In this document: positions 1 through 7,440 of the stretch, in pieces
Numbering within the stretch: position 1 is the first letter of the stretch
Layout: each line of letters begins with the position of its first letter
DNA from: Bacteroidota bacterium
GTDB lineage: Bacteria; Bacteroidota; Bacteroidia; B-17B0; Aurantibacillaceae
DNA length: 64,000 bases
Direction of reading: 5' to 3'
NCBI GenBank assembly: GCA_030692515.1
Contig: JAUXZS010000015.1
Span: forward strand, 372,001 to 436,000
Position numbers and translations under genes: made by a program
The notes under the pieces: model-generated
The model's database searches: none
Seen by the model: the letters and a program-made list of their open reading frames with translations, nothing else
Told to the model about the DNA's origin: nothing

Positions 1-281
1 TCTTATTCTACATCCCAAACACATTTACACCAAACGATGATAATTTAAACGATTTTTTCTATCCTGTTATACATGGTTACAAGGATGATAACTACAACTT
101 TATGATTTTTGATCGTTGGGGTGCGCAGATTTTCAGCACCACCGACCCGCGCTCAAAAGGCTGGGATGGTTTTTACAAAAGCGAAATGTGCAAAGATGAT
201 GTGTATATCTGGAAAATCAATGTAACTACAAATAAAGGTATTGCCAAAGCATTTACAGGTCACGTAACCTTAATGAAGTAA
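1..281 (+). CDS. Gliding-type secreted protein, C-terminal sorting domain (partial)
   Basis: The reading frame is open from the left edge (first full codon at base 3) to TAA at 279-281, so only the last 92 residues are visible. They read as the 'gliding motility-associated C-terminal domain': the start YIPNTFTPNDDNLNDFF, then FMIFDRWGAQIF, GWDG and DVYIWKI, ending in GHVTLMK. This domain is the type B signal that directs proteins through the type IX secretion system to the cell surface of Bacteroidota. The functional part of the protein lies outside the window. The family assignment is firm; the role of the whole protein cannot be judged. Confidence 0.9.
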   Translation, partial: LFYIPNTFTPNDDNLNDFFYPVIHGYKDDNYNFMIFDRWGAQIFSTTDPRSKGWDGFYKSEMCKDDVYIWKINVTTNKGIAKAFTGHVTLMK

Positions 282-298
282 ATGGGTTTAAACTAAAA

Positions 299-343
299 TA
301 AAACATTGTCCAATTGGTTTTTAACCAAAGGAACAAGGTTTTA
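299..343. terminator. Imperfect inverted repeat after the gliding-type gene
   Basis: Arms of about 21 bases (299-319 and 323-343) with four or so mismatches pair around a 3-base loop, running from TAAAAC to GTTTTA. It lies 17 bases after the stop codon and is AT-rich at its base, so it could stop transcription in either direction. Confidence 0.45.
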
Positions 344-414
344 TTATTTAATAAGAATGTTGATAAATAAAATGCTGTTTAATAAATTTATAATGGCTCT
401 GCACCGTTCAAATA

Positions 415-648
415 ATGAGCCTCTCAGATAAACCAAAAGAAATTCATCATTGTCCTGTTTGTCATAGCTCCTGTAATCAAATAACAGAACTATTTACAAC
501 AATAACTGGCGCCTCTCTAAAAAAGATCAATGGTTTTATCCTCACCATATGTTCCAATTGCGGATTTTGTGAAATAAATAATACAAAAAAAAAGACCCCT
601 GTAAATAATTTAAATCCATCAGTTAAAAATAAAAATTCATTACAATAA
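415..648 (+). CDS. Small zinc-ribbon-like hypothetical protein
   Basis: A 77-residue ORF with two paired-cysteine knuckles, CPVCHSSC near residue 13 and CSNCGFC near residue 46, spaced as in a zinc ribbon, followed by a polar lysine/asparagine-rich tail. No enzyme motif is visible. It stands alone between non-coding stretches. The cysteine spacing argues that it is a real small zinc-binding protein rather than chance. Function is unknown; nucleic-acid or protein binding would be typical of such ribbons. Confidence 0.5.
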   Translation: MSLSDKPKEIHHCPVCHSSCNQITELFTTITGASLKKINGFILTICSNCGFCEINNTKKKTPVNNLNPSVKNKNSLQ

Positions 649-721
649 CAAAAATAACAGAAGCAATTCTTCTAGTTAATTATTTTATGAAAAAAAATTC
701 AAAGTAAACCAAATCTGTAAA

Positions 722-925
722 ATGAAACTCTTAATGAAAAATGGCCCTGGAAATTGTCTGAATGTTTACTCTAATTTTGATGGGACCATTACATTAAGTA
801 ATAACCTTACAAAGGAGAAGATGGATATAAAAATCGATTTTGGGAAAAATTTAGTACGGTATAAATGGGATACAATCGCAATGGGTGAAATGTCATATAA
901 GGTAATTAATCTCAGCAAATTTTAA
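722..925 (+). CDS. Small hypothetical protein
   Basis: A 67-residue ORF with mixed polar and hydrophobic composition (start MKLLMKNGPGNCLNVYSNF). It has no signal peptide, membrane segment or motif I recognise. It could be a short beta-rich protein, judging by alternating hydrophobics such as ITLSNNL and MDIKIDF. Coding status is uncertain because it rests only on length and composition. Confidence 0.35.
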   Translation: MKLLMKNGPGNCLNVYSNFDGTITLSNNLTKEKMDIKIDFGKNLVRYKWDTIAMGEMSYKVINLSKF

Positions 926-1055
926 TTGAAAACACTAGGCTACCTAAACAAAATTTTGAAGATGTGTAAGCTCCCCTAGAAACGGTACCAATTGTAATTT
1001 AGTAACTTTAAAAACAATGGATGAAAAACCTATAATGCAGATAATAAACCTTATC

Positions 1056-1086
1056 AAAAGCCTCCGAAAATTCGGGGGCTTTTTTA
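1056..1086 (+). terminator. Intrinsic terminator
   Basis: A stem pairing AAAGCCTCCGAA with TTCGGGGGCTTT (one G-T pair) is followed directly by a run of T. This is a textbook Rho-independent terminator for plus-strand transcription, just before the regulator starting at 1165. A short frame runs through it but is not credible as a gene. Confidence 0.8.
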
Positions 1087-1164
1087 TTTGTGGTCATACC
1101 ATATCCACAACACATATCATCAAGCGAAGGTTAACGTCTGCTTCATGGCTTAAAAACCTGTTCT

Positions 1165-1395
1165 TTGAGTAGTTCTAAAATAATAATAGGTCAGATGTTA
1201 AAACATCAGCGTACTAAATGTGGTTTAACCTTAGAGGAGTTGGCCAAAAAATTAGGCACCGACAGGCATTATGTATGGAAACTCGAAAACGGCAAAATAA
1301 ACATGTCCCTCAATTACCTCGATATGGCATTAAAAAAGTTAAATATTAATCCGGAAAATTTCTTTTTAGAATTCATTAGCAATAACAAACAATAA
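1165..1395 (+). CDS. XRE-family HTH transcriptional regulator
   Basis: A 76-residue single-domain Cro/C1-type helix-turn-helix protein. The core IGQMLKHQRTKCGLTLEELAKKLG, followed by YVWKLENGKINMSLNYL, matches the five-helix XRE fold; the recognition helix is around residues 36-46. The start used is TTG at 1165. The next in-frame ATG, at 1195, would cut into helix 1, which favours the upstream TTG. It sits just upstream of the RteC gene in the same direction, as small regulators do in Bacteroidota conjugative elements. The target operator is not known. Confidence 0.8.
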   Translation: MSSSKIIIGQMLKHQRTKCGLTLEELAKKLGTDRHYVWKLENGKINMSLNYLDMALKKLNINPENFFLEFISNNKQ

Positions 1396-1465
1396 TTAAA
1401 TCATAAGATACCTCTTCTTCCTCTCTCCGAATACTGAGGGGGTAAGGCTAATCCGATACTTATTT

Positions 1466-2308
1466 ATGGAACAATATGAAAAAATAAATTCCGAGCTCGA
1501 GGAGCAATTATTATTCATCACACAAGAAACCCAATGTTTTATAAAACAATCTGAACTTTCAGTGCCCATTTGTATCAATGCTCTTGATAAAATTAAAAAA
1601 AGAGTGAAAAGCACGCCTTTTAAATCACTCAAAGATGAAATTTTATTCTTTAAGCATCTCAAGCCAAAAATCTCATCCAAATTGATCTATTACGTTCAAA
1701 TATTTAATATCGAAACACGTAAACCATTAGGTACAAATGAGCAGCAAAAGAAATACCTTTCCCGTCAATTAAAAAAACTCAATCACTTTGTTGAAGAAAA
1801 TTTAGAATTTCACCAGTATTATCGAAGCGCTAGTGTTTTTTTAGACGAAAAATATTTTATTCGCGGTAAAGCAGATTTACACTTAATACTAAACAATGGC
1901 TTCTATAATTATGATTCTAATTTCAACACCTCTCACGATCACATGGTTGCTCTCATTATGGCCAATGATAGATTAACAATTTACATTCGTGATGAAATAA
2001 ATAAAATAGAAAACCAAAACAATTCCCCTAATCATGAACAGCGCAATAGTCCAAAATGTTCTTGGACAGATTCTAAAACCTACCTCGTAGAGCTCATATA
2101 CGCCCTTCACGCCATAGGTGCTTTTGAAAACGGCAAAGCAGACATAAAGGAAATTGCAACTACTTTCCAAAAGGTCTTTAATATCGATTTAGGCAATTAC
2201 TATCACGCTTACATTGAAATTCGCAACCGTAAATCTGGTCGTACAAAATTTCTATCCTTACTCCAGGAAGCCCTCACCAAAAAAATGGACGAACAGGACG
2301 GTCGTTAA
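1466..2308 (+). CDS. rteC: RteC-family regulator
   Basis: A 280-residue protein with the layout of RteC: a helical N-terminal half (LEEQLLFITQETQ, IKKRVKSTPF, EILFFKHLKPKISSKLIYY), the central YRSASVFLDEKYFIRG segment, and a winged-helix-like C-terminal part (LVELIYALHAIGAFENGKADIKEIATTFQKVFNIDLGNYYHAYIEIRNRKSGRTKFL). In CTnDOT-type elements RteC is a DNA-binding activator of the excision operon. Here the next gene is an excisionase-like HTH protein, which fits that role. No RteA/RteB two-component genes or tetracycline resistance gene are seen nearby, so the input signal is unclear. Confidence 0.85.
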   Translation: MEQYEKINSELEEQLLFITQETQCFIKQSELSVPICINALDKIKKRVKSTPFKSLKDEILFFKHLKPKISSKLIYYVQIFNIETRKPLGTNEQQKKYLSRQLKKLNHFVEENLEFHQYYRSASVFLDEKYFIRGKADLHLILNNGFYNYDSNFNTSHDHMVALIMANDRLTIYIRDEINKIENQNNSPNHEQRNSPKCSWTDSKTYLVELIYALHAIGAFENGKADIKEIATTFQKVFNIDLGNYYHAYIEIRNRKSGRTKFLSLLQEALTKKMDEQDGR

Positions 2309-2329
2309 TCCAAAGGCGGCCTCTAAAAG

Positions 2330-2372
2330 TCCTTCTCGGAGTTTATCCTGAGCTTGTCAAAGGAGAGAAGGA
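2330..2372. repeat. Intergenic palindromic repeat (REP-like)
   Basis: Arms TCCTTCTC (2330-2337) and GAGAAGGA (2365-2372) flank an inner TCCTGAGCTTGTCAAAGGA. The inner string resembles a palindromic unit found in many bacterial genomes. It lies between the RteC gene and the next HTH gene. Confidence 0.55.
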
Positions 2373-2410
2373 TTTAGGGTGAGGCTAAATCTTTCCCAAC
2401 TAGGATAATA

Positions 2411-2438
2411 GTACGAAACAAAATAAATCATTCTGTAC
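2411..2438 (+). promoter_or_regulatory. Candidate RteC-type inverted half-sites
   Basis: GTACGAAA (2411-2418) and TTCTGTAC (2431-2438) form inverted half-sites (consensus GTACNNAA) separated by 12 bases, 25-50 bases before the ATG of the excisionase-like gene. The right half leads into TACATTTTTG, a near match to the TAnnTTTG -7 box. The place is where an RteC-like activator would be expected to bind, but the link is inferred. Confidence 0.35.
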
Positions 2439-2462
2439 ATTTTTGCCGAATAAACATTTATT

Positions 2463-2759
2463 ATGGCAGTAGACATCCTAACAAAAGACGATCTCAACAG
2501 TTTCAAAAACGAACTATTTGAAGAATTAAAAACGCTTATCAGAGCTAAGCCCAACCTGCAACAAAAAGAATGGCTCAAGTCCTACGAAGTCCGTAAAATG
2601 CTTGGCATCTCACCAGGCACTTTACAACAAATGCGTATCAATGGCACTATTGCTTTTAGCCAGGTAGGGGGCCTTATGTTTTACAAGTACGATGATATTG
2701 TAAAACTAATGGAGAAAAACCGTTACAAAAATCCATTAACGGCGCGCAACTCTAAATGA
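2463..2759 (+). CDS. Excisionase-like HTH protein
   Basis: A 98-residue protein. The first about 35 residues are a charged helix; residues about 40-85 hold a MerR/Xis-type winged helix (EWLKSYEVRKMLGISPGTLQ, then MRINGTIAFSQVGGLMFYKYDDIVKLM). Proteins of this type in Bacteroidota elements act as excision factors or small regulators. It overlaps the next gene by 4 bases, so translation is probably coupled. A close paralogue is encoded at 15110-15397, sharing MLGISPGTLQ and RINGTI. Confidence 0.75.
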   Translation: MAVDILTKDDLNSFKNELFEELKTLIRAKPNLQQKEWLKSYEVRKMLGISPGTLQQMRINGTIAFSQVGGLMFYKYDDIVKLMEKNRYKNPLTARNSK

Positions 2760-3568
2760 ATTATATTATTCATTTAAACAAAACCTTCAGCAAATTTTGT
2801 GCTGATGATAGGCTTACGCCGTATCACATCAGTTTGTATTTCGGTTTATTTCAATATTGGAACCTTGCAAAATTTCGCAATCCAATTTCAATAAGCCGTA
2901 GCGAATTGATGCGCGCCTCAAAGATCGGTTCAGTAAACACTTATATCCGGTGTTTAAAAGAATTGGATACGTGGCAATACATCCAATACATACCCTCTTA
3001 CGATCCCCAAAAAGGTTCACAGGTTCACCTGTACAATTTTGATAATGCTAACGATAAAACTAAAAATAATGCTACTGATATATCTAATGATAAAGGCACT
3101 GGTAAAGGTGTTAAGAAAACTACTGGTAAAGCTAATAAAAAACCGGTGATACCTTCTATAAACAATTCAAACAAAACAAATAAACTAAACAGTAAAAACA
3201 AGTATGGACACACGCGAAAAAAAAGTTCTAAGAAATCTCTTTCTTCAGATATTGCAAGCACTACTTCAGGAAGAGGAGAACAAAGAAAAAAAGTTGCGAC
3301 AAAAAAAGAAAGTTTCACCGCGCCAACTCTCAAAGAGATCGAATTACACTTCGTTGAAAACAAATGGCCACTCCTTGAAGCTGAAAAGTTCTTCAATCAC
3401 TATGAGAGTAACGGTTGGTTGGTTGCCGGAAAAACTCCAATGAAAAACTGGAAAGCATCCTCAGCGAACTGGATGCTCAACTCACAAAAATTCAGTTGGA
3501 ACAAATCAACACCTGCTCCAGGAAATCTTCATACCTCAACAGATAAAAACTATGCAGAGCCATTATAA
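2756..3568 (+). CDS. DnaD-like replication/primosome protein
   Basis: A 270-residue protein with a winged-helix N-terminal part (residues 1-100: MNYIIHLNKTFSKFCADDRL, SRSELMRASKIGSVNTYIRCLKELDTWQYIQY). A long low-complexity K/N/S/T linker follows (about 105-185), and then a small C-terminal module (TLKEIELHFVENKWPLLEAEKFFNHYESNGWLVAGKTPMKNWKASSANWM) like that of phage replisome organisers. It overlaps the ATPase gene that follows by 17 bases. The pair is read as origin-binding protein plus helicase loader of a mobile element. No origin was identified near it. Confidence 0.7.
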   Translation: MNYIIHLNKTFSKFCADDRLTPYHISLYFGLFQYWNLAKFRNPISISRSELMRASKIGSVNTYIRCLKELDTWQYIQYIPSYDPQKGSQVHLYNFDNANDKTKNNATDISNDKGTGKGVKKTTGKANKKPVIPSINNSNKTNKLNSKNKYGHTRKKSSKKSLSSDIASTTSGRGEQRKKVATKKESFTAPTLKEIELHFVENKWPLLEAEKFFNHYESNGWLVAGKTPMKNWKASSANWMLNSQKFSWNKSTPAPGNLHTSTDKNYAEPL

Positions 3569-4163
3569 CTACGAGCAAGCCGCGGCGGCTGTTGAAAATC
3601 GGGGTAAAGAACTCTATCCCGATTTTAAAATTCACGAAGAAGATAAACATATTCTGCGTGCTTTACTCTGTTATTTTTTTCAAGATGATAAAGTAGCAAC
3701 AGAATTAGGGATTAACCTCAACAAAGGAATTATTTTGAGCGGTCCTGTTGGCTGTGGTAAAACATCATTGATATCTCTTATGCGCTTCATGCAACCTCAG
3801 GAAAAACGTTTCATTGTTAAATCCTGCAGGGATATTTCCTTTGAATTTATTCAAAACGGATATGAAGTCATACACCGTTACAGCCATCGCAGTTTTTACA
3901 ACCACGAACCCCAAACATATTGTTTTGATGATCTCGGAACAGAAAATAATTTAAAATTCTTCGGTAACGAATGTAACGTAATGGCTGAAATTCTTTTAAG
4001 CCGCTATGATCTATTCGTTTCCCGCAACCTGATCACCCACTTAACCACCAATCTTTCCGCATCCGAAATCGAAGCCGTCTACGGCAACCGTGTCCGCTCA
4101 CGCATGCGTGAACTTTTCAATCTAATAGCATTCGATAAAACAACAAAAGATAAACGTAAATAA
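3552..4163 (+). CDS. DnaC/IstB-like helicase-loader ATPase
   Basis: A 203-residue AAA+ ATPase. Walker A is GPVGCGKTS (about residues 65-73), Walker B is CFDDLGTE (about 125-132), sensor-1 is THLTTNLS (about 161-168), and an arginine-rich end (GNRVRSRMREL) fits the arginine-finger region. Size and motifs match the ATPases that load replicative helicase for phages and plasmids. It follows a DnaD-like gene with overlapping ends, supporting a shared replication role for the element in 1-5 kb. Confidence 0.8.
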   Translation: MQSHYNYEQAAAAVENRGKELYPDFKIHEEDKHILRALLCYFFQDDKVATELGINLNKGIILSGPVGCGKTSLISLMRFMQPQEKRFIVKSCRDISFEFIQNGYEVIHRYSHRSFYNHEPQTYCFDDLGTENNLKFFGNECNVMAEILLSRYDLFVSRNLITHLTTNLSASEIEAVYGNRVRSRMRELFNLIAFDKTTKDKRK

Positions 4164-4176
4164 ACACGCCTCTTAT

Positions 4177-4212
4177 CTCCCTCGGGAGGGAGTACCCGAA
4201 GGGGGAGGGAGG
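4177..4212. repeat. Intergenic palindromic repeat
   Basis: CTCCCTCGGGAGGGAG followed by ACCCGAAGGGGGAGGGAGG gives several alternative hairpins of high GC content in an AT-rich setting. It lies between the ATPase and membrane-protein genes. It could act as a terminator-like or REP-like element. Confidence 0.5.
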
Positions 4213-4238
4213 AATTACTAACCAATAAAAATTAACCC

Positions 4239-5015
4239 ATGAAAACAAAAATCCAACAATTCCTCCAAAAACTAAAAGTAGTATTTGGAGGAAAAAGCCA
4301 AATCGCAACAGACGAAGGTCAACCAACTAACTATGACCAACTAGAACAAGAAAACAAATTAGTACTCTCTTACCTAACCGTTAGGAAACTCATTGGAATA
4401 TTGGGATTCTTCTTCCCATTAATTTTAGTACTCGGTTCATTCCTTCTAGGAAGTTGTAAAGAAATACAAATTTCAATCAGCAACTATTACCACACCAACA
4501 TGCGTGATGTATTTGTCGGTTACGTTTGCACCCTCTCAATATTTTTATTCTCGTATAAGGGTTACGATATTACTGATAGAATTGTTTCCGCCTTCGCAGG
4601 CATATTCGGTGTAATCGTTGCTTTAATGCCAACAAACTTAAAAATTATTCGCGGTACAATTCCGCAGTGCAATATTTGGTGCGATGTCGAACGACATTCA
4701 GTGATCGGAACAATCCACCTCATCGCCGCCGGGCTATTTATTTTAAGCATGGCATACTTCACACTATTCTTATTCACCAAAGGAGAAACAGATCCAACAC
4801 CTGAGAAAATAATCCGAAATAAAATTTACATGGCGGCAGGCCACATAATGCTTTCGTGTATTGTGATACTTATTGTCTTTTTCGCCATCCCCGACACCGT
4901 TACCCAACCACTTATCAAATACAAACCCGTCTTCTGGCTCGAAACCATCGCATTCGTAGCCTTCGGCTTCTCGTGGTTGGTTAAAGGCAGCCTTTTAATA
5001 AAAGATAAAATGTGA
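4239..5015 (+). CDS. Multi-pass membrane protein (DUF998-like)
   Basis: A 258-residue protein with a charged N-terminal 45 residues and about six hydrophobic segments: LIGILGFFFPLILVLGSFLL, VFVGYVCTLSIFLFSY, IVSAFAGIFGVIVALM, IGTIHLIAAGLFILSMAYFTLFLF, HIMLSCIVILIVFFAI and WLETIAFVAFGFSWLV. The loop SISNYYHTNMRDVF is typical of a DUF998-like bacterial family of unknown function. It stands alone between the replication genes and the ubiquitin-like operon, and nothing ties it to either. It may be an accessory membrane sensor, but that is only a guess. Confidence 0.7.
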   Translation: MKTKIQQFLQKLKVVFGGKSQIATDEGQPTNYDQLEQENKLVLSYLTVRKLIGILGFFFPLILVLGSFLLGSCKEIQISISNYYHTNMRDVFVGYVCTLSIFLFSYKGYDITDRIVSAFAGIFGVIVALMPTNLKIIRGTIPQCNIWCDVERHSVIGTIHLIAAGLFILSMAYFTLFLFTKGETDPTPEKIIRNKIYMAAGHIMLSCIVILIVFFAIPDTVTQPLIKYKPVFWLETIAFVAFGFSWLVKGSLLIKDKM

Positions 5016-5103
5016 TTAAATTATAACGTTTCTATATTACTTATTAACACATGTTAATGAATTTTATAAGTATTATAATATATTGTATATCAATCTATTA
5101 TAA

Positions 5104-5215
5104 TGTAAGTATCTACAAATAATGGTGTTAATTGCGATTACTTTCATTATTTTTAAATGTAAGTTTAGTCAATAAACAAGTAATTTGACGATACTTACAT
5201 TTGTAAGTATCGTCA
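5104..5215 (+). promoter_or_regulatory. Operator region of the ubiquitin-like operon
   Basis: A perfect 13-bp inverted repeat, TGACGATACTTAC (5186-5198) and GTAAGTATCGTCA (5203-5215), surrounds ATTT. Further direct copies of the core TGTAAGT begin at 5104 (there extended to TGTAAGTATC) and 5159. The spacing and position upstream of an AbiEi-like gene match AbiE systems, where the antitoxin binds repeats in its own promoter. Confidence 0.75.
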
Positions 5216-5231
5216 TTTTAGTCTAATTTTG
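5200..5231 (+). promoter_or_regulatory. Bacteroidota-type promoter of the ubiquitin-like operon
   Basis: A -33 box TTTG (5200-5203) and a -7 box TAATTTTG (5224-5231, matching TAnnTTTG) are 20 bases apart. The -33 box lies inside the palindrome, so a bound repressor would block it. Transcription should begin about 5237, only a few bases before the ATG at 5245. Confidence 0.7.
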
Positions 5232-5244
5232 ACTATAATTACAT

Positions 5245-6006
5245 ATGCGAACTAATTTAAAAATAGACGAATTAAAGGAACTTCTACCCAAAAGAGAACC
5301 GTTCTCAAAAGAAGAACTTCGCGGTTTTTTTTCAAAAAAGGGGATTGATTTATCCAATGAAAACTTAGATGTTCGGATCAACCGTCTCAAAGCAAAAGGC
5401 ATTATTGTAAATGTAGGAAGAGGATGGTACAGAACGAACGACAAAAAGATTTTTGAACCTGGTCTAACTCCTACATTAAAAAAAATATCTTCTCTTCTTA
5501 AAAAGGAATTTCCTTATCTTAATTATGCGCTTTGGTCAACAAACTGGTTAAATGAATTAACTACTCTACAACTCTTCCGCAATATTTATATAATAGAAGT
5601 GGAAGCAGGTTCAGAAGATGCGGTCTTTAGAACAATAAAAGAAAGTTTTCCGCACACAACTTTTTTAGATCCAAAAGAAACTGAATGGGAAAACTACAAA
5701 ACAGAGCGTTCAGAAAATATAATTATTAAAACAATGATCTCTGAGTCTCCTAAAGTAAAGTATCGTACAATGAGCATTACAAAGCTTGAGAAGATCATGG
5801 TCGATTTATACTGCGACAAATTATTGCGTACAATATTTTCTGGTGAGCTCGCTAATATTTATATGGAAGTCTGCAAAAACTATGTTTTGAATTTTACAAC
5901 ATTGTTAAGTTATGCAGGCCGTAGAGGAAAAAAAACAGAGATATGGGAGTACATTAAATCTCTCGATATTCTTGAAGAACCCACAATTCAAATGATAGAA
6001 ATATGA
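5245..6006 (+). CDS. AbiEi-like antitoxin/transcriptional repressor
   Basis: A 253-residue protein. Residues about 17-65 form a winged helix (FSKEELRGFFSKKGIDL, VRINRLKAKGIIVNVGRGWYRT) as in AbiEi-type antitoxins; the wing ends in the usual 'G-W-Y' turn. The rest is an alpha/beta domain (LNYALWSTNWLNELTTLQLFRNIYIIEVEA, ITKLEKIMVDLYCDKLL) like the family sometimes labelled DUF6577. Its stop overlaps the next start by 4 bases. The next gene is an AbiEii-type nucleotidyltransferase, so this is probably antitoxin plus autorepressor, binding the palindrome at 5186-5215. Antitoxin activity is inferred from context. Confidence 0.75.
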   Translation: MRTNLKIDELKELLPKREPFSKEELRGFFSKKGIDLSNENLDVRINRLKAKGIIVNVGRGWYRTNDKKIFEPGLTPTLKKISSLLKKEFPYLNYALWSTNWLNELTTLQLFRNIYIIEVEAGSEDAVFRTIKESFPHTTFLDPKETEWENYKTERSENIIIKTMISESPKVKYRTMSITKLEKIMVDLYCDKLLRTIFSGELANIYMEVCKNYVLNFTTLLSYAGRRGKKTEIWEYIKSLDILEEPTIQMIEI

Positions 6007-7439
6007 TAAAAGAAAACTCGTACACAACAGAATGGCTCGACTCCAAAGTAAAAGAATACGAAGCAAACAGTTATGACTTAGCTGAAAAAATGACTTATGC
6101 GTTTACGCTTTTAGAGCATTTAAAAATGAAAGGTCTTGATTTCATTTTTAAAGGTGGCACCTCTCTCGTATTGATGGTGGATGAGTTTCACCGCTTTTCA
6201 AAAGACATCGATATAATTGTTCACGTGAAACCCGATAATCTAACCGAAATTTTTGACGCGATTGTAACGGATTCGCCATTTATAAAATGGGAAGTTAGTG
6301 AACGGAAAAATGATGAATTCAATGTGCCAAAAGAACATTACAAATTTATTTACAAAGAGAGCAAGCCTTCTAAGTTTCCTGAAAAACCAATATTATTGGA
6401 TATAATTTATGTAGAAAATACTTATCCGGAAACACAGTCTGTAAAGATCACACATTCGTTGCTGCACACAGAAGAACCATATTCTGATATTATAATTCCA
6501 ACTTTCAATTCGATCACTGGGGATAAATTAACCGCCTTTGCTCCAAAAACAATAGGTATTCCTTTGGGAAAAGGTAAGGCCGTAGAAATTGCTAAACAAT
6601 TATTTGACTTAAACATGTTGTTTGATAGAGTTAGTTCTTACGAAATGGTAGGACAAAGCTTTGAGAATACAGCAGCAATGTGTATAAGGTCTTATCAAAA
6701 GAATTACACCATTGATCAGGTTTATGAAGATGTTGTAGAAACAGCATATGCTATGGCAATGATGGATAAGTACGACGCTGAATTATATCAGGAAATAAAA
6801 GGTGGGGTTACAGCCCTTAGCCAATATTTAAACAAGAAAGCAAGCTTCGGTTATAATAAAGCGATTACAGCAGCAGCAAGAATATCTTATATGGCGGCAT
6901 GTTTAATGAAAGGTATTGAACCTCGTAAGTTGGATTGGCAATCGGTAAACCCGGAGGAATTCAAAAGCAAAAAGATTGAACATGATAAATACGGTTTATT
7001 AAATAAAGCACTTAAAGCAGGATATCCCGAGGCATGGTTCTATTGGTTAAATACAGTTGGTGTTTTGGCTTTGGCAAAAAAAGAAAAAGTTGGAGAAGTT
7101 GTCGCTGCGGCAGTAGCGGTCGAAACTGAACCTGAAAAAGTTGAGGCAAGTAAGCCCGCAACAAAACCCAACAAACCAACTCCTAATAGCACTCAATTAG
7201 TTTTTATTGTTAATGGAAAAGAAGCTTTTGTAGACGGACTTAGTCCTTCTCAGCTTCTCAGAGAAGCTGTAGAAAAGGCCTTACTTATTACAGGACAAGC
7301 GGGTCGTCCTGTTGAAGATTGGTCAGTCAAATTAAATAATCACGATTTGGATGTTAATAGAAAGATTGAGGACTTTCGCTTCCCGGCTGGTGCGAAAATA
7401 TTTTTAAGTTTAAAATCCGGGGTAGGCGGAAATAGTTAA
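6003..7439 (+). CDS. AbiEii-type nucleotidyltransferase fused to a ubiquitin-like domain
   Basis: A 478-residue fusion. Residues 1 to about 215 are an AbiEii/AbiGii nucleotidyltransferase with intact motifs: FKGGTSL (49-55), SKDID (D68, D70), LLDI (D133), GDK (173-175) and the later LFDLNMLFD. A helical part (about 230-355) and a K/E/P/A-rich linker (about 359-396) follow. Residues 397-478 are a beta-grasp ubiquitin-like domain of the type first named DUF2604 (LVFIVNGKEAF, LREAVEKALLITGQAGRPVEDW, FPAGAKIFLSLKSG). The C-terminus is VGGNS, so two residues follow the Gly-Gly. Related toxins transfer nucleotides to tRNA or proteins. E2, JAB and E1 genes follow at once. The fusion implies that the toxin itself may be the conjugated modifier; this is inference. 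Confidence 0.85.
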   Translation: MIKENSYTTEWLDSKVKEYEANSYDLAEKMTYAFTLLEHLKMKGLDFIFKGGTSLVLMVDEFHRFSKDIDIIVHVKPDNLTEIFDAIVTDSPFIKWEVSERKNDEFNVPKEHYKFIYKESKPSKFPEKPILLDIIYVENTYPETQSVKITHSLLHTEEPYSDIIIPTFNSITGDKLTAFAPKTIGIPLGKGKAVEIAKQLFDLNMLFDRVSSYEMVGQSFENTAAMCIRSYQKNYTIDQVYEDVVETAYAMAMMDKYDAELYQEIKGGVTALSQYLNKKASFGYNKAITAAARISYMAACLMKGIEPRKLDWQSVNPEEFKSKKIEHDKYGLLNKALKAGYPEAWFYWLNTVGVLALAKKEKVGEVVAAAVAVETEPEKVEASKPATKPNKPTPNSTQLVFIVNGKEAFVDGLSPSQLLREAVEKALLITGQAGRPVEDWSVKLNNHDLDVNRKIEDFRFPAGAKIFLSLKSGVGGNS

Positions 7440-7440
7440 T

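Noticed and set aside
1017-1172. Short frame (about 51 codons) across the terminator at 1056
   Set aside because: It reads through a perfect intrinsic terminator and has no supported start; the terminator explains the sequence better.
3025-3396. Antisense ORF of 123 residues opposite the DnaD-like gene
   Set aside because: It is the shadow of the K/N/S-rich linker and has an L/F/S-rich composition without any start context.
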